Of a stretch of DNA of 64,000 bases, positions 52,901 to 62,748 are shown piece after piece. Origin of the DNA: Owenia fusiformis (taxonomy: Eukaryota; Annelida; Polychaeta; Sabellida; Oweniidae). Each line of letters opens with the position of its first letter. Position 1 is the stretch's first letter. The notes beneath the pieces are model-generated. The model did not search any database and was not told where the DNA came from. It saw nothing but the letters and a program-made list of their open reading frames with translations. The position numbers were made by a program, and so were the translations under genes. The DNA lies in NCBI GenBank assembly GCA_903813345.2, contig CAIIXF020000001.1, positions 13,785,915-13,849,914 on the forward strand. Direction: 5' to 3'.

Positions 52901-55900
52901 TTTTAATTCAAATCTTTTGCTTAAAAAACATGATTAACTTACGATTGTATTATACTCTATATTCAGGTCTTTCGCAAGCTTTTGCAGAATTTCACCATAA
53001 CCATTTTTCAATATTGCATGTTTGCCACCAAACTGTGGAAATGCTTCATTTTGATCCCAGTTTGTTGCGGAGATCTTATCCAGAGTTGCACCACATACAT
53101 ACTCCAGGTTACCAACATGGAAGTCTAACATTTTGAGCTCTTTTTCAGAAAACTGCATGCCTGACTCCTCAATAAACTGATTGTGCATCTCTTTGAATTT
53201 AGCTGGAAGTAAAAGGATCTATATGCATTCACGTACAACCAGTCGTTAAAAACAAATCCCCAGCATTAGGGTGTAAAAGTAAACTTGGCATTAACATGCA
53301 AATGTGAAGGAAAGTAAACAAAACACAGAGAGAAAAGAAACATTTCAAAGTATATCTGGTACATTTCCCACTATTTAGAAACCATTACCACAATCCCAAA
53401 ACCCCAAGACCATAGGACATTTTATTTTCTGAAGTATAATAACAATAAGATTTATCACTCAATAGGCTTGCAATGTTTTTCACAACCTAAACCTGAACGG
53501 ATAATATTTAAGTGGTGCATTTGTATGGGCGATTGGTCATACATATAGGTTGGCGTTTCGAGTTAATATGCAAGCTTTAACTCCCTTATATCTAAAGTCT
53601 CATAAGCCCAGGTAAGGCTGGCTATTTTAGATAGGTGACACTTAAATAAATGAATGAATAAATAAATATCTTGGAATACTTACCCATAAGATTTGTGTCC
53701 TTTTTATTCTTATTTTTCTTTCTCCACTCAGCAATGTTATCCAGCATGGCATTAAAGTGGAATTCTATGGTATGGTCTGTATATGAGTCAACTGTAGCAC
53801 CACCAGGCTCTATCAACCTACAGTTCTCAGATAGTTCACTCAGAGGCCTGTCTTTCTACAATAGAAATATTTCAACAATTCTTCATTACTGTAGACTTTA
53901 TCTGTGTCCTCCTTCCCCAGTGATCTTCAAATATTTTTTTCTGAGCAAGGGGCTTAATCTTATTTATCCTGGTAAAAATATTTCAGGGTGCAAACATATT
54001 TTCAGCATATTTGCATGTAATTTCCGACTACTCAACATGTACTTTCATTGTAACATCCATCACAACTGTTCTGATTTGATAAATAATTCGCTATGGTGTC
54101 TATACCTGTTGACAGATGAGAGCAAATGGATTGTTGAGACTTCCACTAAGGACCTGGGCTCCCTCTCCTACAGTTGCTTGACCCAGGGGTCTGTCCCACA
54201 CCCTACCCCCAAGCCTATCCCTGGCCTCTAGGACTGTCACTTCCAGGCCAAGAAGCTGGAGAAGCCGAGCTGCTGCTATTCCCGAGGCACCTGCTCCAAT
54301 TACAAGCACCTTGGCCTAAAAGTATGTATTTACTAATTTTAAATGGCTCAAAACAAAACAAGGCGTTAACGTGCAAAATGTCACCAAATGCTATTTGTTA
54401 CAGATGTCAACTGTCAAACATTAACCACCAAATGCCAAACATTAGCCACCGAACATTGTCCACAAAAAGTTGCAGACTATAGCAATATGTCACCACAAGT
54501 GGTGGTGACATAGAAACACCATAGCAACTATGAATGAACTCAGATGCAAACATTCTTTTCTTTGAATACCAGAGCTTGAAAATTACTTAAGACTAGCCCT
54601 TCATAAAAAGTACAAGATTACAACAGCTTTACAAGCAAAATTCTTCAAGTGTATTTTCTGAATTCAAATGAGTCAAAATAATTTTGAGTTGCACTTTCAT
54701 GCTTTTCCAAAGTAGCTGACTTTAGTTCATACCTGTTTTAGCTGTTCATCTGAATCAAAGTAGATCTCTTTTGGTAGATTTCTTAATATGCCTGTGTTTA
54801 TGGCACCCTTCTGTGTGAGATATCTAATGATGCGATCTATCTCATAGTGACATCTTATCCTCACAAGACCTCGACAGATTAAGTATGGCACACAACGATC
54901 CACTGTTAAATACTCCTAAATGATAAAATATGATGTTTTAACACTGGAACTCTGGGCTATATATTAGTGCATATTTACAGGTCAATGATACTTTACCAAT
55001 TTTTATTAAATCTATGAAAATAATCTTTGATCATTAGCTCAAGAACTGCATTTAAAATTGTTACAAAAACTGTGGAGGTCTTAATATTAAAACGTATCAG
55101 TGTAAGTTATTTTCCATGATGTGTTGTCCAACTGACCAACTGATTACAACTTCAGACGGTACGCTTTAGACTTAGGCTTCATGGTATCAGAACTTTCAAT
55201 GTAAAGACTTACCTTATAATTTAAGCACCAGAGTGACAGCACCAGATTTCTAAGTGAGAGGTACATGTGTTGTGCACTGAAACAAACACAGTGTTATGCA
55301 ATGCATTATTTATTAATTAGTAAACATTAATAAATATATTTAAAACAACTATATATGTCTCTGTTCATTTATTATCAGGAATGAGTTCTGGCACTAGATA
55401 TAAAGTGCTTATAGTACAGGTCATATGAATGTTGCCAGATTCTTTAATTTATCAACTTTATAGAAAAACTTTATAGATATCCCCTAGATTATCATTCTAT
55501 GGATACTGAATATAGCAATTAGCTCTTACTGGGCATATTCTGAGAATGTCTCCACTTCATCGCTGTCCATCACCTCTGGCTTGTAGCACATTGCCATGGC
55601 AACATCAGTGGGTTCAGCAAACATGTGCATAAATCGACTCGTCCCTGACACATGTGGAGGCCCAGCATCAAAATTATTTTCTTTATCTGATAATAAGAGC
55701 AAATACATACAAATACATTGACATCAATACAATCAGCATGGGGAAGAGGCATGTGAAATGCCATTGCATACCAGTTGCTACATATCAGTGACAAGCACTG
55801 TAGCTACTTTTACTTTAAAGTTAGTGATCGAGTATCTGGATTAATACCATTTCGTAATTAATTTCAAGCTGCATTTTCATTTCAAGAAAAGAAAAAAAGA

Positions 55901-58900
55901 GTATATGGTCCATACAACAATCTGAAATCTCCATAATGCAAGAACAATCCAGCTAAATCCAAGAAATAGTAACTGAAAGGTTTAGAAAACACTTCCTCTC
56001 CAACTAGAATTAACCAAGCAGAATTTTAATTTAATGTACATGTACCTGCTTTAAGGTGTGCCATGTTTGTAGGTAGTTCATTATCAACAGCACTGAGGCC
56101 CACACAGTCAGGATAATAGGAGGCAAGGAAGGGGGTGGAGGGGGAGAACTTGAGGTATGGAGGCAGGATCAAACTAGTAATCCAGTTCTCATCTAACACT
56201 TCCTCAGCTCTCTAAAACAATCAATGCTTTATTCATTTACTAATATGACTTGACCTCTAACTGATAAAAACATTTTGATCCTATTGATTTTTTAAACGAA
56301 CCTTATTTATTTCTTGAAGTAAAATGGTTCTACTAACAAACATTTAAAGTTATATTCATGGATTCAACTTTATTGTCAAACTAAAGAGAGGCGGTCCTCA
56401 TAAACACAACAATGATAATGCCGACTATAATGATTGTACATTATAATGAAAAAATATATAATGTTAAACATTGATTGTATAATTAATGGAAATAAATATT
56501 TTACCTTGTCCATGGGTTTGGCACATTCTGTCTCTGAAGGGGATCCAGTTTCTTCTTCATCCTCTGACATCCCACACACAAACTTGCGTATAAATTCAGG
56601 TGTCAGCTGGAAATTAGCTGACATCTCTCGCCATTTCCTACACTCATTGCATTGAACCCAGTAAAATAGCACCTGGAATTACACATTTTAATTTAACTTT
56701 GAAGAGATCTCAAAATTGATGCAAATTAACTTTTTGGCTCCTGGGGTTGGGCTGGGAAAATTAGAACATGGTATATGCTACCAAAATTGCATACAGTAAT
56801 ATTTATTTCTAAAATAATCTGATGGTTGAACTAAGTCAAAAAAAGCATTCTAAAAATACAGGCAAATGATGGAAACAGCATCTTTTACATGGCATGTCAA
56901 CTGCAGGTAGGTAAAGAAAGCAACCACATAGCTTGGTCCACTGACAAATTGGCAAAATTCAAGAAATAATTTCTCAAAGGGGATTCCCCATACTTTGTAA
57001 AGAATTCTACTATGTTCACCGACACAAAAGCAAAATAAAACAATTATAGAAACACAATATACTTTTTACCTTTAAATCAATGATATATCAGGGATCATGG
57101 CAAACAATATAACAAAAAATATATTCAAATGTACTATAAACACAACTAACTAATCAAAACCAAGCCACAATTTCTTCACCTCATGTGTGTGTACATAGTA
57201 TAAATGCCACTTCTCAGAACTGAAACTCAAGCTGAAAGTGAAACTCAAGTAAATTCCATTAACAAAGAAAAGCTGACGTAAATATTTACATGATTCATAA
57301 ACATACTTTGATCGTTAGAATCAGGGATGTAATTTTGATTTGACAACAGAAAATTCAGAATAAAGAACTTCAGATCTACACAACAAGCATTATACTTTAC
57401 AGATTAAAAGTCAGCCTGAATTTATACCGCTGTGTGGATAACGGTGGTTTATAAAAATCAAGTTTATGATGGACAAGCATTGAAGCAAGTAGCTCCTTAA
57501 CTAGGATTATTCATTAAACATCAAAATGGGACAAAAACCTAGTAAAGCATCAGCACAACTTGCTTCAAGTTCACAAAGCAGAGGACGTAGGAGTTGCATG
57601 CAGTTTACAGACTGTGAGAACAAGACACTGAAACATAGAAGTCAGTACATCCACAGTACAGATATACCTCCCTACATAGACTGCAGGTAGGAGTTACGTA
57701 ATACGTACAGTGGGGTTGTCTAATTGGGAAATACCCTTTTCTTTCTTTTCATACCCCACCCTACTTAGTTTCAGAGGCACAACATCTTTAGTAGCTTTGC
57801 TTTTCATACTAAAAAGAGGTGTTCCTAGGGTTATTAAATTGGGTTACCCTTTCCTGTCTTTTCATACCACACCCTGCTTAGATATTTTAATTTCTGAGGT
57901 ACAACAGTCATGTCCTTATTATCTGATGGTTGAACTAAGTCAAAAGGGTTCTTACATGTCTTTAATTTTGCCTTAATTTTCATAATGTCATCTAAATACC
58001 TGACTAGCCAGCACAGCCAAGTTGAGTATTACTTAGTTTACACAAAGCTATCTCCTGAGAGATAGCTTGCAAAATTCTATATTCCCAGCCCATGTTAAAG
58101 GTCTTTTACAGAAATGTTAGAAATTGTGGGAACACTTACACTTCTTAAATCGATGTATAACATCATAAAGTATCGTTGTAATAATCGTAGAACGCTAACT
58201 GGAGTCGGGAGACAGTGTAATTGACGAAAATGAATTTGGAACTTGTTATTTTCCGTGGCGTCTGAACAGGAAGTCTTGCCAATGCGCATGCGTGTAATCG
58301 GAAGCGGAAATCTCATGACATGGAAGCGCAATGCACATTACTCAACTTCCTGAGAAGCCATCTTGAAAATTATCATCTCTTCAACATTTTTTCCACATTT
58401 TTCGTCAATTACACTGTTTCCCAAGTGAGCACAGTGACTTATGCTTTTCATACTAAAAAGATGTGTTTCTAAAAAGCTTGAGTTCACTAAGGCAGTAGAT
58501 AACTGCACGTCAGAACAATGAATCAGCAATAAAAATAGACAGTAGGCTATTATTCACAAAAACAAAACATTAGCATCTTGAAAGCCCATGCTTCTAGGCA
58601 TTAGTGTCAAGTCCTTTTGTTTGGTTGTTTGGTTAAAAGCAGCTCAATCAATATAAACCACATTGTTTAAAAAAGTACCCTTTCTTTTTTCACAACGATA
58701 TTCAGAATACAAAAACTATCCAACTTGTAATTTTTGTCCGATTTCTTCTGAAAGATTTAGGTTGCCAACAAAAAATAGTATGCCTTCATCGGCCTTCCAA
58801 TTTTAACATGTACCAGGTACACTTAGTACTGGAAGTTATTATATTCAACCATTCAGAGACAGCAATTAATGCCTTTATACATTTGTATTTTAGTGATCGT

Positions 58901-61900
58901 CCCCCATGCTGGTACTGGGAGACTTGTAAGAGACAGGATGGCTATGAACATATGGCCAAGTACCTCCATCCATGGGAACTAGCCGGTGAGTTGAAACGTT
59001 ACAATAATAGGCCTGATAGTACAACCCCCCTTATCATACCCATAATAGATTCTTATCTCATTATGTACAGGGGTCAATCACACAGTAATTGGTTCATGGG
59101 GGACACTGTTCAAGGATCCCCCTGAATTTTTTTTTTCTTTCCTGATAAAGCCAAAAATATATTTCTCAAGATTCTACCTTAAAACCAAAACATTTTTCTA
59201 ACAGTGTTCAGGTACAGAATATTTTACAGCTGATGAAGGTCATCTTGACTTCAGTTTGTACTAAATGATAAATTACCAACAACACACAAGAGTTATTTTA
59301 AGGTGAACATATGTTAGCGCACTGACTCTAACAGTCATATTACTTCACTGTTTTTGTCTGTCATGTAAATAAAATAAAACACTCCACCCTTTAAATAATA
59401 AATAGCACTTGTGATAATGGATTAATGGGTTTGATAATTATTAACTTTGAATTAAAATCACCCTATCATAACTTTCATTCAACTGTCTGATGTCAAATTC
59501 AAGAGCTTACACATGAGTATTTGGCAGCAATGCATTTTTAAAATTTTTATTCCTCTTCCAAACTATATGCTTTAAATAGTAATTTTCCTTATGTTCTACA
59601 TGAAGAATTTCTGTTCAGTTAATACACATTTTTACATAATAAGGGTCATTAAAACTTGTTTCTTTGTTAGATGTTAGACTGGGATATTGTAGTTTTTTTG
59701 ACCATTTAAACTTCAAGCATCAAATTAACACATTTTCCTCTTTAAGACACATTTTGATGGTCTGAAATAGCAAACGTGCTTAAACACCATTTCACATATT
59801 ATGACAATATGAAAGTTAGACTGTATATAGCATTTGGTATGTTAAATTGCTACATAAAATTTAGGTAAAATTGCAATTTGACTTGATTTGGTTTGACAAA
59901 AGATGGTGTATTTAATCAGACAGGGTGATATGGTTTCATCATGATTTATTTATGTTCACCTTCAATCTCATTTTTGATTCAGATGAAGTGCGGACAGTCC
60001 TGATTGGTAAAACAGGGGCGGGCAAAAGTCTCTCATGCAATACCCTACTGGGCAAAGAGAAGTTTCAGAGTGTCCTTGGTTTCCAGTCAGACACAAGTTC
60101 TTGTCAGTATGACTATGTCAACTATCAAGGGACGAAATATATGATCGTCGACACTCCAGGAATATTTGACACGAGAGTCAAAAAGGATCAGAATGCTATC
60201 GAACTGTTGAAGTGTCTGAGTATATGTGCCCCAGGGCCTCATGTTTTCCTCATCACTATAGCGATAGGACATGGACGGTATACAGTTGAAGATGAGACAA
60301 CGGTTGAGCTATGCCGTAAAGTATTAGGAGATGGTATGTTAAATCATGCAGTTGTGTTGTTCACTTGTGGTGATAAACTGATTGAAGAGAATATGACTGA
60401 GGAAGAGCTGATGAACAATTCCCCAGAAACACTGAAGAAACTGATCAAAGATTGTGGTGGACGTACATTTATTATAAACAATAAAACCAGCCGTGAACAC
60501 AGAACCAACCAAGCGAAAGACTTGATGATGAAAATCAGTACATGGGGCCTTGATAAAACTGCATATGAAGACAAACATGGACTTTTCAAGAAAATAGAAG
60601 GAATATTTATGAAAGAACAACTGGAAAATAACACTTCACGAGACGAAATTAAGCAATCTATAATAAGAAACCTGCGTAAGGCAAAGCCTATCATGAAAAC
60701 AATTATAACAGCTATTGGCCCAATGATGGGCGAGATACCACACCAATATGCACAAGGAATTTCCAAAGTAATGACAGTAGTTACACCAATGCTGATTATT
60801 CCATTGCTAGATCACTGGGTAGATGATGACATAAAAGAAACTCCTGATGGTTAGTGGAATAGCAAGAGTATACATGCCCTGAACTATTATGCAAGTATGG
60901 ACATAAAGGATGAATCAGGAAATATGCACATAATTGGCCCTTGCTTAAATGTATTCGAAATATTGATTATTTTATTGTGAAATAAAATACACCTTTTATG
61001 AATACTGATGCATAATTGACCTTCTGCTGTAAATCAAATAAAGATAAATTGTTTTCATAGTTCAATGTATTTTTTAATGTTTTAAATCATGATGTACAAC
61101 AATATATTAGTACAACATCAAAGTACTAGCATTTCAATGTTAAAAAAATGTTACAGCACTTGTGAAAGACTTAGATGACTTTTTGTTGTTGTTGGGCATT
61201 GAAATGGAGGGAATTGGTTTATGAAATGCTTCAACTGAAACAGAACTTTTTTTACTCCACTTTGATCAGCCACATTTAATTTAGCAAACAGATTCTATAT
61301 TTTTTTAACTTCAGTTAAATACCAAACACTTAGATTCTTTTGGTGTTGGTAAATCATACTTACAGCATGGAACATTTTTTTTGTCCAAATTAGTCAATAT
61401 AACAATAGTTATACTAATGGTGCACAGCATATTTGTATACAGGGTGTCCCGAAAAGTATGGGGCCACCCCTAGGTAGACATGTACCTGAGATGGCACGAG
61501 AGGACACATTGACTAGTGATTTGGTGTAAAATTAAACTTAATTTTGACCAAACACTAAATTTTTAAATGCCTGTAACTTTTTCCCATTTGAGAGTTGAAC
61601 CATGATACTTGGCAAATCAATGTAAGTTTGGATAAACTTTAAAATGATATATGACACATACTATTACAACACTGGTATATGTCTGCCTAGGGGGGGGGGG
61701 GCATACTTTCGGGACACCCTGTACATGAAAAGAAAACTTCGAAGACTGACAAAAGCTTAAGTAATGACCAATAATGAAGTTCTAAGTCAAAGAATGAAAC
61801 ACCACTGGCCAACAGCTATTACCCATCAATATACAATAATACACCTCTTTGAAATATTTTACATACCTGATCGATCATGAATGTTTTAATTGTAGGTTCT

Positions 61901-61963
61901 GTTTTTCCATTCTCTGACCACTCTTTCTTCCACTGTTCCAGCATGGGAAATCCTGCCTTCTGA
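48677..61963 (-). CDS. KDM1B: Lysine-specific histone demethylase 1B (LSD2/AOF1), 5'-incomplete, 15 exons
   Basis: This is a flavin-dependent histone H3K4 mono/di-methyl demethylase of the LSD2 type, a nuclear enzyme. Exons in transcript order: 61963-61867, 56672-56505, 56211-56046, 55686-55530, 55276-55213, 54915-54733, 54315-54106, 53855-53684, 53202-52943, 52610-52536, 52138-52022, 51694-51569, 51180-51049, 50544-50392, 49936-48677. All have GT-AG boundaries and phases join without a break to give 1,112 residues in the window. Order of domains: end of the N-terminal zinc region, CW zinc finger (about 35-85), SWIRM (about 150-278), FAD-binding Rossmann motif GAGASG (about 284), then the amine-oxidase core to about 720. 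The SWIRM-CW combination separates KDM1B from KDM1A. The extreme N-terminus, including the C4H2C2 finger, is not found before 64000. The C-terminal extension is unusual. Confidence 0.95.
50146..50232. repeat. Small hairpin MITE in a KDM1B intron
   Basis: Arms reading CGTCTGGCCCAGTTATCTAC and its imperfect complement flank a short GC-richer centre. It lies between the last two coding exons. Confidence 0.7.
51266..51450. mobile_element. TA-flanked MITE in a KDM1B intron
   Basis: It begins AGTAAAACATATATATCTG and ends TTAGACAGGTTTTACTA, with internal TGTGAACACCT motifs. Related to the 35971 and 48163 elements. It lies between the exons at 51180-51049 and 51694-51569. Confidence 0.6.
52022..52138 (-). 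CDS. KDM1B: KDM1B exon ending at the flavin-proximal lysine
   Basis: It encodes [19 protein letters not shown], then [11 protein letters not shown]. The final lysine aligns with the LSD-family lysine that contacts the flavin N5 through water and is needed for catalysis. It is retained, so the enzyme is predicted active. Confidence 0.9.
52192..52317 (+). repeat. GTCACCACC-family repeat in a KDM1B intron
   Basis: It opens AAATGTCACCACCTGCCATT and TTGTTACAG and ends near a degraded GTGGTTTCGACAT. Compared with the 54361 copy it has lost part of the right palindrome. Confidence 0.65.
54106..54315 (-). CDS. KDM1B: KDM1B exon: FAD-binding Rossmann motif
   Basis: It encodes [17 protein letters not shown], then [16 protein letters not shown], the GxGxxG dinucleotide-binding loop and the following acidic residue that binds FAD ribose. 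The end contains [14 protein letters not shown], the second flavin contact. It is 210 nt, phase 0 at both ends. Confidence 0.95.
54361..54512 (+). repeat. GTCACCACC-family repeat in a KDM1B intron
   Basis: It starts AAGGCGTTAACGTGCAAAATG, carries TATTTGTTACAGATG, and ends ATGTCACCACAAGTGGTGG with TGACAT. The right-hand palindrome is intact. A tandem AAACATTANCCACC motif fills the middle. Confidence 0.7.
54733..54915 (-). CDS. KDM1B: KDM1B exon: C-terminal half of the SWIRM domain
   Basis: It encodes [20 protein letters not shown], then [20 protein letters not shown] and TGIL, the SWIRM helical core. It is 183 nt, phase 0 at both ends. The preceding exons (55276-55213 and 55686-55530) supply the first part of the domain with [13 protein letters not shown]. 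Confidence 0.92.
56505..56672 (-). CDS. KDM1B: KDM1B exon: CW-type zinc finger
   Basis: It encodes [19 protein letters not shown], then [13 protein letters not shown] and an acidic linker with [10 protein letters not shown]. Tryptophans and CxxC are the CW signature; the third and fourth cysteines are in VCGM and ETEC. It is 168 nt, phase 0 at both ends. Confidence 0.92.
57526..57686 (+). CDS. PBZ-GIMAP exon 1: myristoylation-type start and first PBZ finger
   Basis: The ATG at 57526 sits in an AAAATGG context. The exon encodes a Ser/Gln-rich lead, then [10 protein letters not shown] and HRSQYIH, matching PBZ spacing and the conserved aromatic two residues before the final His; the usual Tyr-Gly after the first Cys is replaced. 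It ends phase 2 at a GTAGGA donor. Without the splice the frame would stop immediately (TAG at 57688), which supports the exon end. Confidence 0.72.
57526..60854 (+). CDS. PBZ zinc-finger / AIG1 (GIMAP-type) GTPase fusion protein
   Basis: A three-exon gene (57526-57686, 58894-58985, 59983-60854) encodes 374 residues; exon phases (2, then 1) join exactly. It starts MGQKPSK, a good N-myristoylation signal (Gly2, Ser6, Lys7). Residues 24-43 form a first PBZ-type finger with C-x5-C-x6-H-x5-H spacing. Residues 59-79 form a second, RPPCWY..TC...H...YLHP, with C-x5-C-x7-H-x5-H. PBZ fingers bind poly(ADP-ribose). Residues 86 onward are an AIG1 GTPase: G1 GKTGAGKS (93-100), G3 DTPG (141-144), the conserved GRYT box (182-185) and G4 TCGD (212-215). 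A hydrophobic stretch ([14 protein letters not shown]) lies near the C-terminus. AIG1 GTPases act on membranes in immune cells. The gene lies wholly in a KDM1B intron on the opposite strand. The GTPase is certain; the fusion rests on splice phase. Confidence 0.85.
57710..57960. repeat. Internal duplication in the nested gene's first intron
   Basis: Two similar segments containing CTTTTCATACC, CACCCT and AGGCACAACA/GAGGTACAACA lie side by side. A phrase CTGATGGTTGAACTAAGTCA at about 57922 also occurs at about 56820, so this intron holds duplicated local sequence. Confidence 0.55.
58207..58422. mobile_element. 216-bp inverted-repeat element carrying promoter-like motifs
   Basis: The ends GGGAGACAGTGTAATTGACG and complement (GGGAAACAGTG...) bracket a relatively GC-rich interior. 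That interior holds a perfect NRF1-type TGCGCATGCG (58283-58292), ETS-type cores (AGGAAGT, CGGAAG) and, on the minus strand, CAAGATGGC in a YY1/Kozak context. It lies in intron 1 of the nested gene and the large KDM1B intron. It could act as an alternative promoter. Confidence 0.6.
58894..58985 (+). CDS. PBZ-GIMAP exon 2: second PBZ finger
   Basis: A 92-nt exon between a TATTTTAG acceptor and a GTGAGT donor encodes [16 protein letters not shown] and [15 protein letters not shown]-x-x-C, the aromatic at C+2, H-x3-Y-x-H and the following Pro are PBZ landmarks; the expected Gly is Trp. Phase is 2 in and 1 out, completing Ser with exon 1 and Asp with exon 3. Confidence 0.78.
59983..60854 (+). CDS. 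PBZ-GIMAP exon 3: AIG1 GTPase domain
   Basis: A large exon after a TGATTCAG acceptor encodes the whole GTPase and C-terminal helical region, ending in a TAG at 60852-60854. Motifs are [36 protein letters not shown] and LFTCGDKL, then INNKTS as the G5-like segment. An in-frame ATG upstream at 59941 would give a GTPase-only product if transcription started inside the intron. Confidence 0.95.
60981..61042 (+). promoter_or_regulatory. Candidate polyadenylation signals of the nested gene
   Basis: AATAAA occurs at 60981-60986 and again at 61037-61042, about 130 and 185 bases after the stop codon. Either is a reasonable 3' end for the plus-strand gene. Confidence 0.5.
61043..61437. other. Intronic sequence, nothing recognised
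   Basis: AT-rich KDM1B intron sequence after the nested gene; no motif or repeat noted. Confidence 0.5.
61440..61721. mobile_element. TA-flanked MITE with CAGGGTGTCCCGAAA termini
   Basis: The terminal inverted repeats CAGGGTGTCCCGAAAAGTATG and complement enclose 282 bp with TA on both sides (61438-61439 and 61722-61723), a Tc1/mariner-type pattern. A poly-G run near the right end replaces the matching CCCCTAGG on the left. It lies in the KDM1B intron. Confidence 0.85.
61867..61963 (-). CDS. KDM1B: KDM1B exon: linker before the CW zinc finger
   Basis: It encodes [19 protein letters not shown], then [13 protein letters not shown], closely matching the segment that precedes the CW finger in vertebrate KDM1B. 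It is phase 2 in and phase 0 out, with a GTTTCAG acceptor and GTATGT donor. A second AG four bases downstream of the acceptor leaves a small ambiguity. A 5.2-kb intron follows that contains the nested gene. Confidence 0.88.
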
Positions 61964-62126
61964 CTGAAACAAACAATTGAGAACTTTCACTTGATCTCTT
62001 GTGGTTTACTCTATTTCTTAAAATATTAATGAAAAGCTTTCCACATGAATCCATGAAATGGTTTGGCTGGAAACCTGTTGACATTCCTTGACAGACAAGA
62101 TTTTAGGAAAAAAATCCAAAATAGAC

Positions 62127-62740
62127 GGTAAAGATTAAAAGGTGGATTGGATCGAGTGGATTGGGTTCATGTAAAAGGTGGATTGGATTGGCTATCTTCA
62201 AAATATGGATTTTCCTTTAAAAAATTCTATTGATCTCCCTTTAGGAAGATTGGTGCTCTCTTCACTTGCACAGTGTCAAATAATAGATGTAATATTATTT
62301 TGCTTGGGTGGGCTAGAAGGTTGACCTGGTACCTGCTTTCTGATACACGATCTTATTCATTCCAAGTGTAATTTGAGACATTTCATAAATCATAAGGCAG
62401 ACTGGTTTGAAGATCCATATCTGTTTTCAATCCAAACTGAACATACCAAAAATGTTTTGTGAACATTCACACATTAATTTGAATGACAGGTTTTCTTTTT
62501 CTAAAGATCTATGTCTTACAAAAGTTGATTTACAAGGGAAAGCAAGAGTGTCCCTGAACTAATTGGAGTATGTATTTGTCATTGCTTTGTTCTGATTTCT
62601 CAAAAGGGACCTGTAAAACTGTAGAGGGAAATCAACAGAATTTTTTTTATAAGAAATTCCACATTTTGAAGATTCCCGATCCAATCCACCTTTTACATGA
62701 ATCCAATCCACTCGATCCAATCCACCTTTTAATCTCTACC
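62127..62740. mobile_element. 614-bp DNA element with 8-bp target-site duplication
   Basis: Arms of about 100 bp begin GGTAAAGATTAAAAGGTGG or the GGTAGAGATTAAAAGG variant and carry repeated GGTGGATTGGAT. The element is flanked by AAATAGAC on both sides (62119-62126 and 62741-62748). An 8-bp duplication suggests hAT- or P-type integration. No transposase. It lies upstream of the first visible KDM1B exon, probably intronic. Confidence 0.85.
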
Positions 62741-62748
62741 AAATAGAC

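Noticed and set aside
53671-54231. 186-codon plus-strand frame
   Set aside because: Overlaps two KDM1B exons and the intervening intron on the opposite strand; a shadow frame.
60339-60766. Minus-strand frames of 93 and 140 codons rich in hydrophobic residues
   Set aside because: Antisense of the GIMAP-type GTPase exon; the sense strand carries clear GTPase motifs.
61440-61721. Possible rho-independent-like hairpin with G-run
   Set aside because: Context is eukaryotic; the inverted repeat with TA on both sides is better explained as a MITE.
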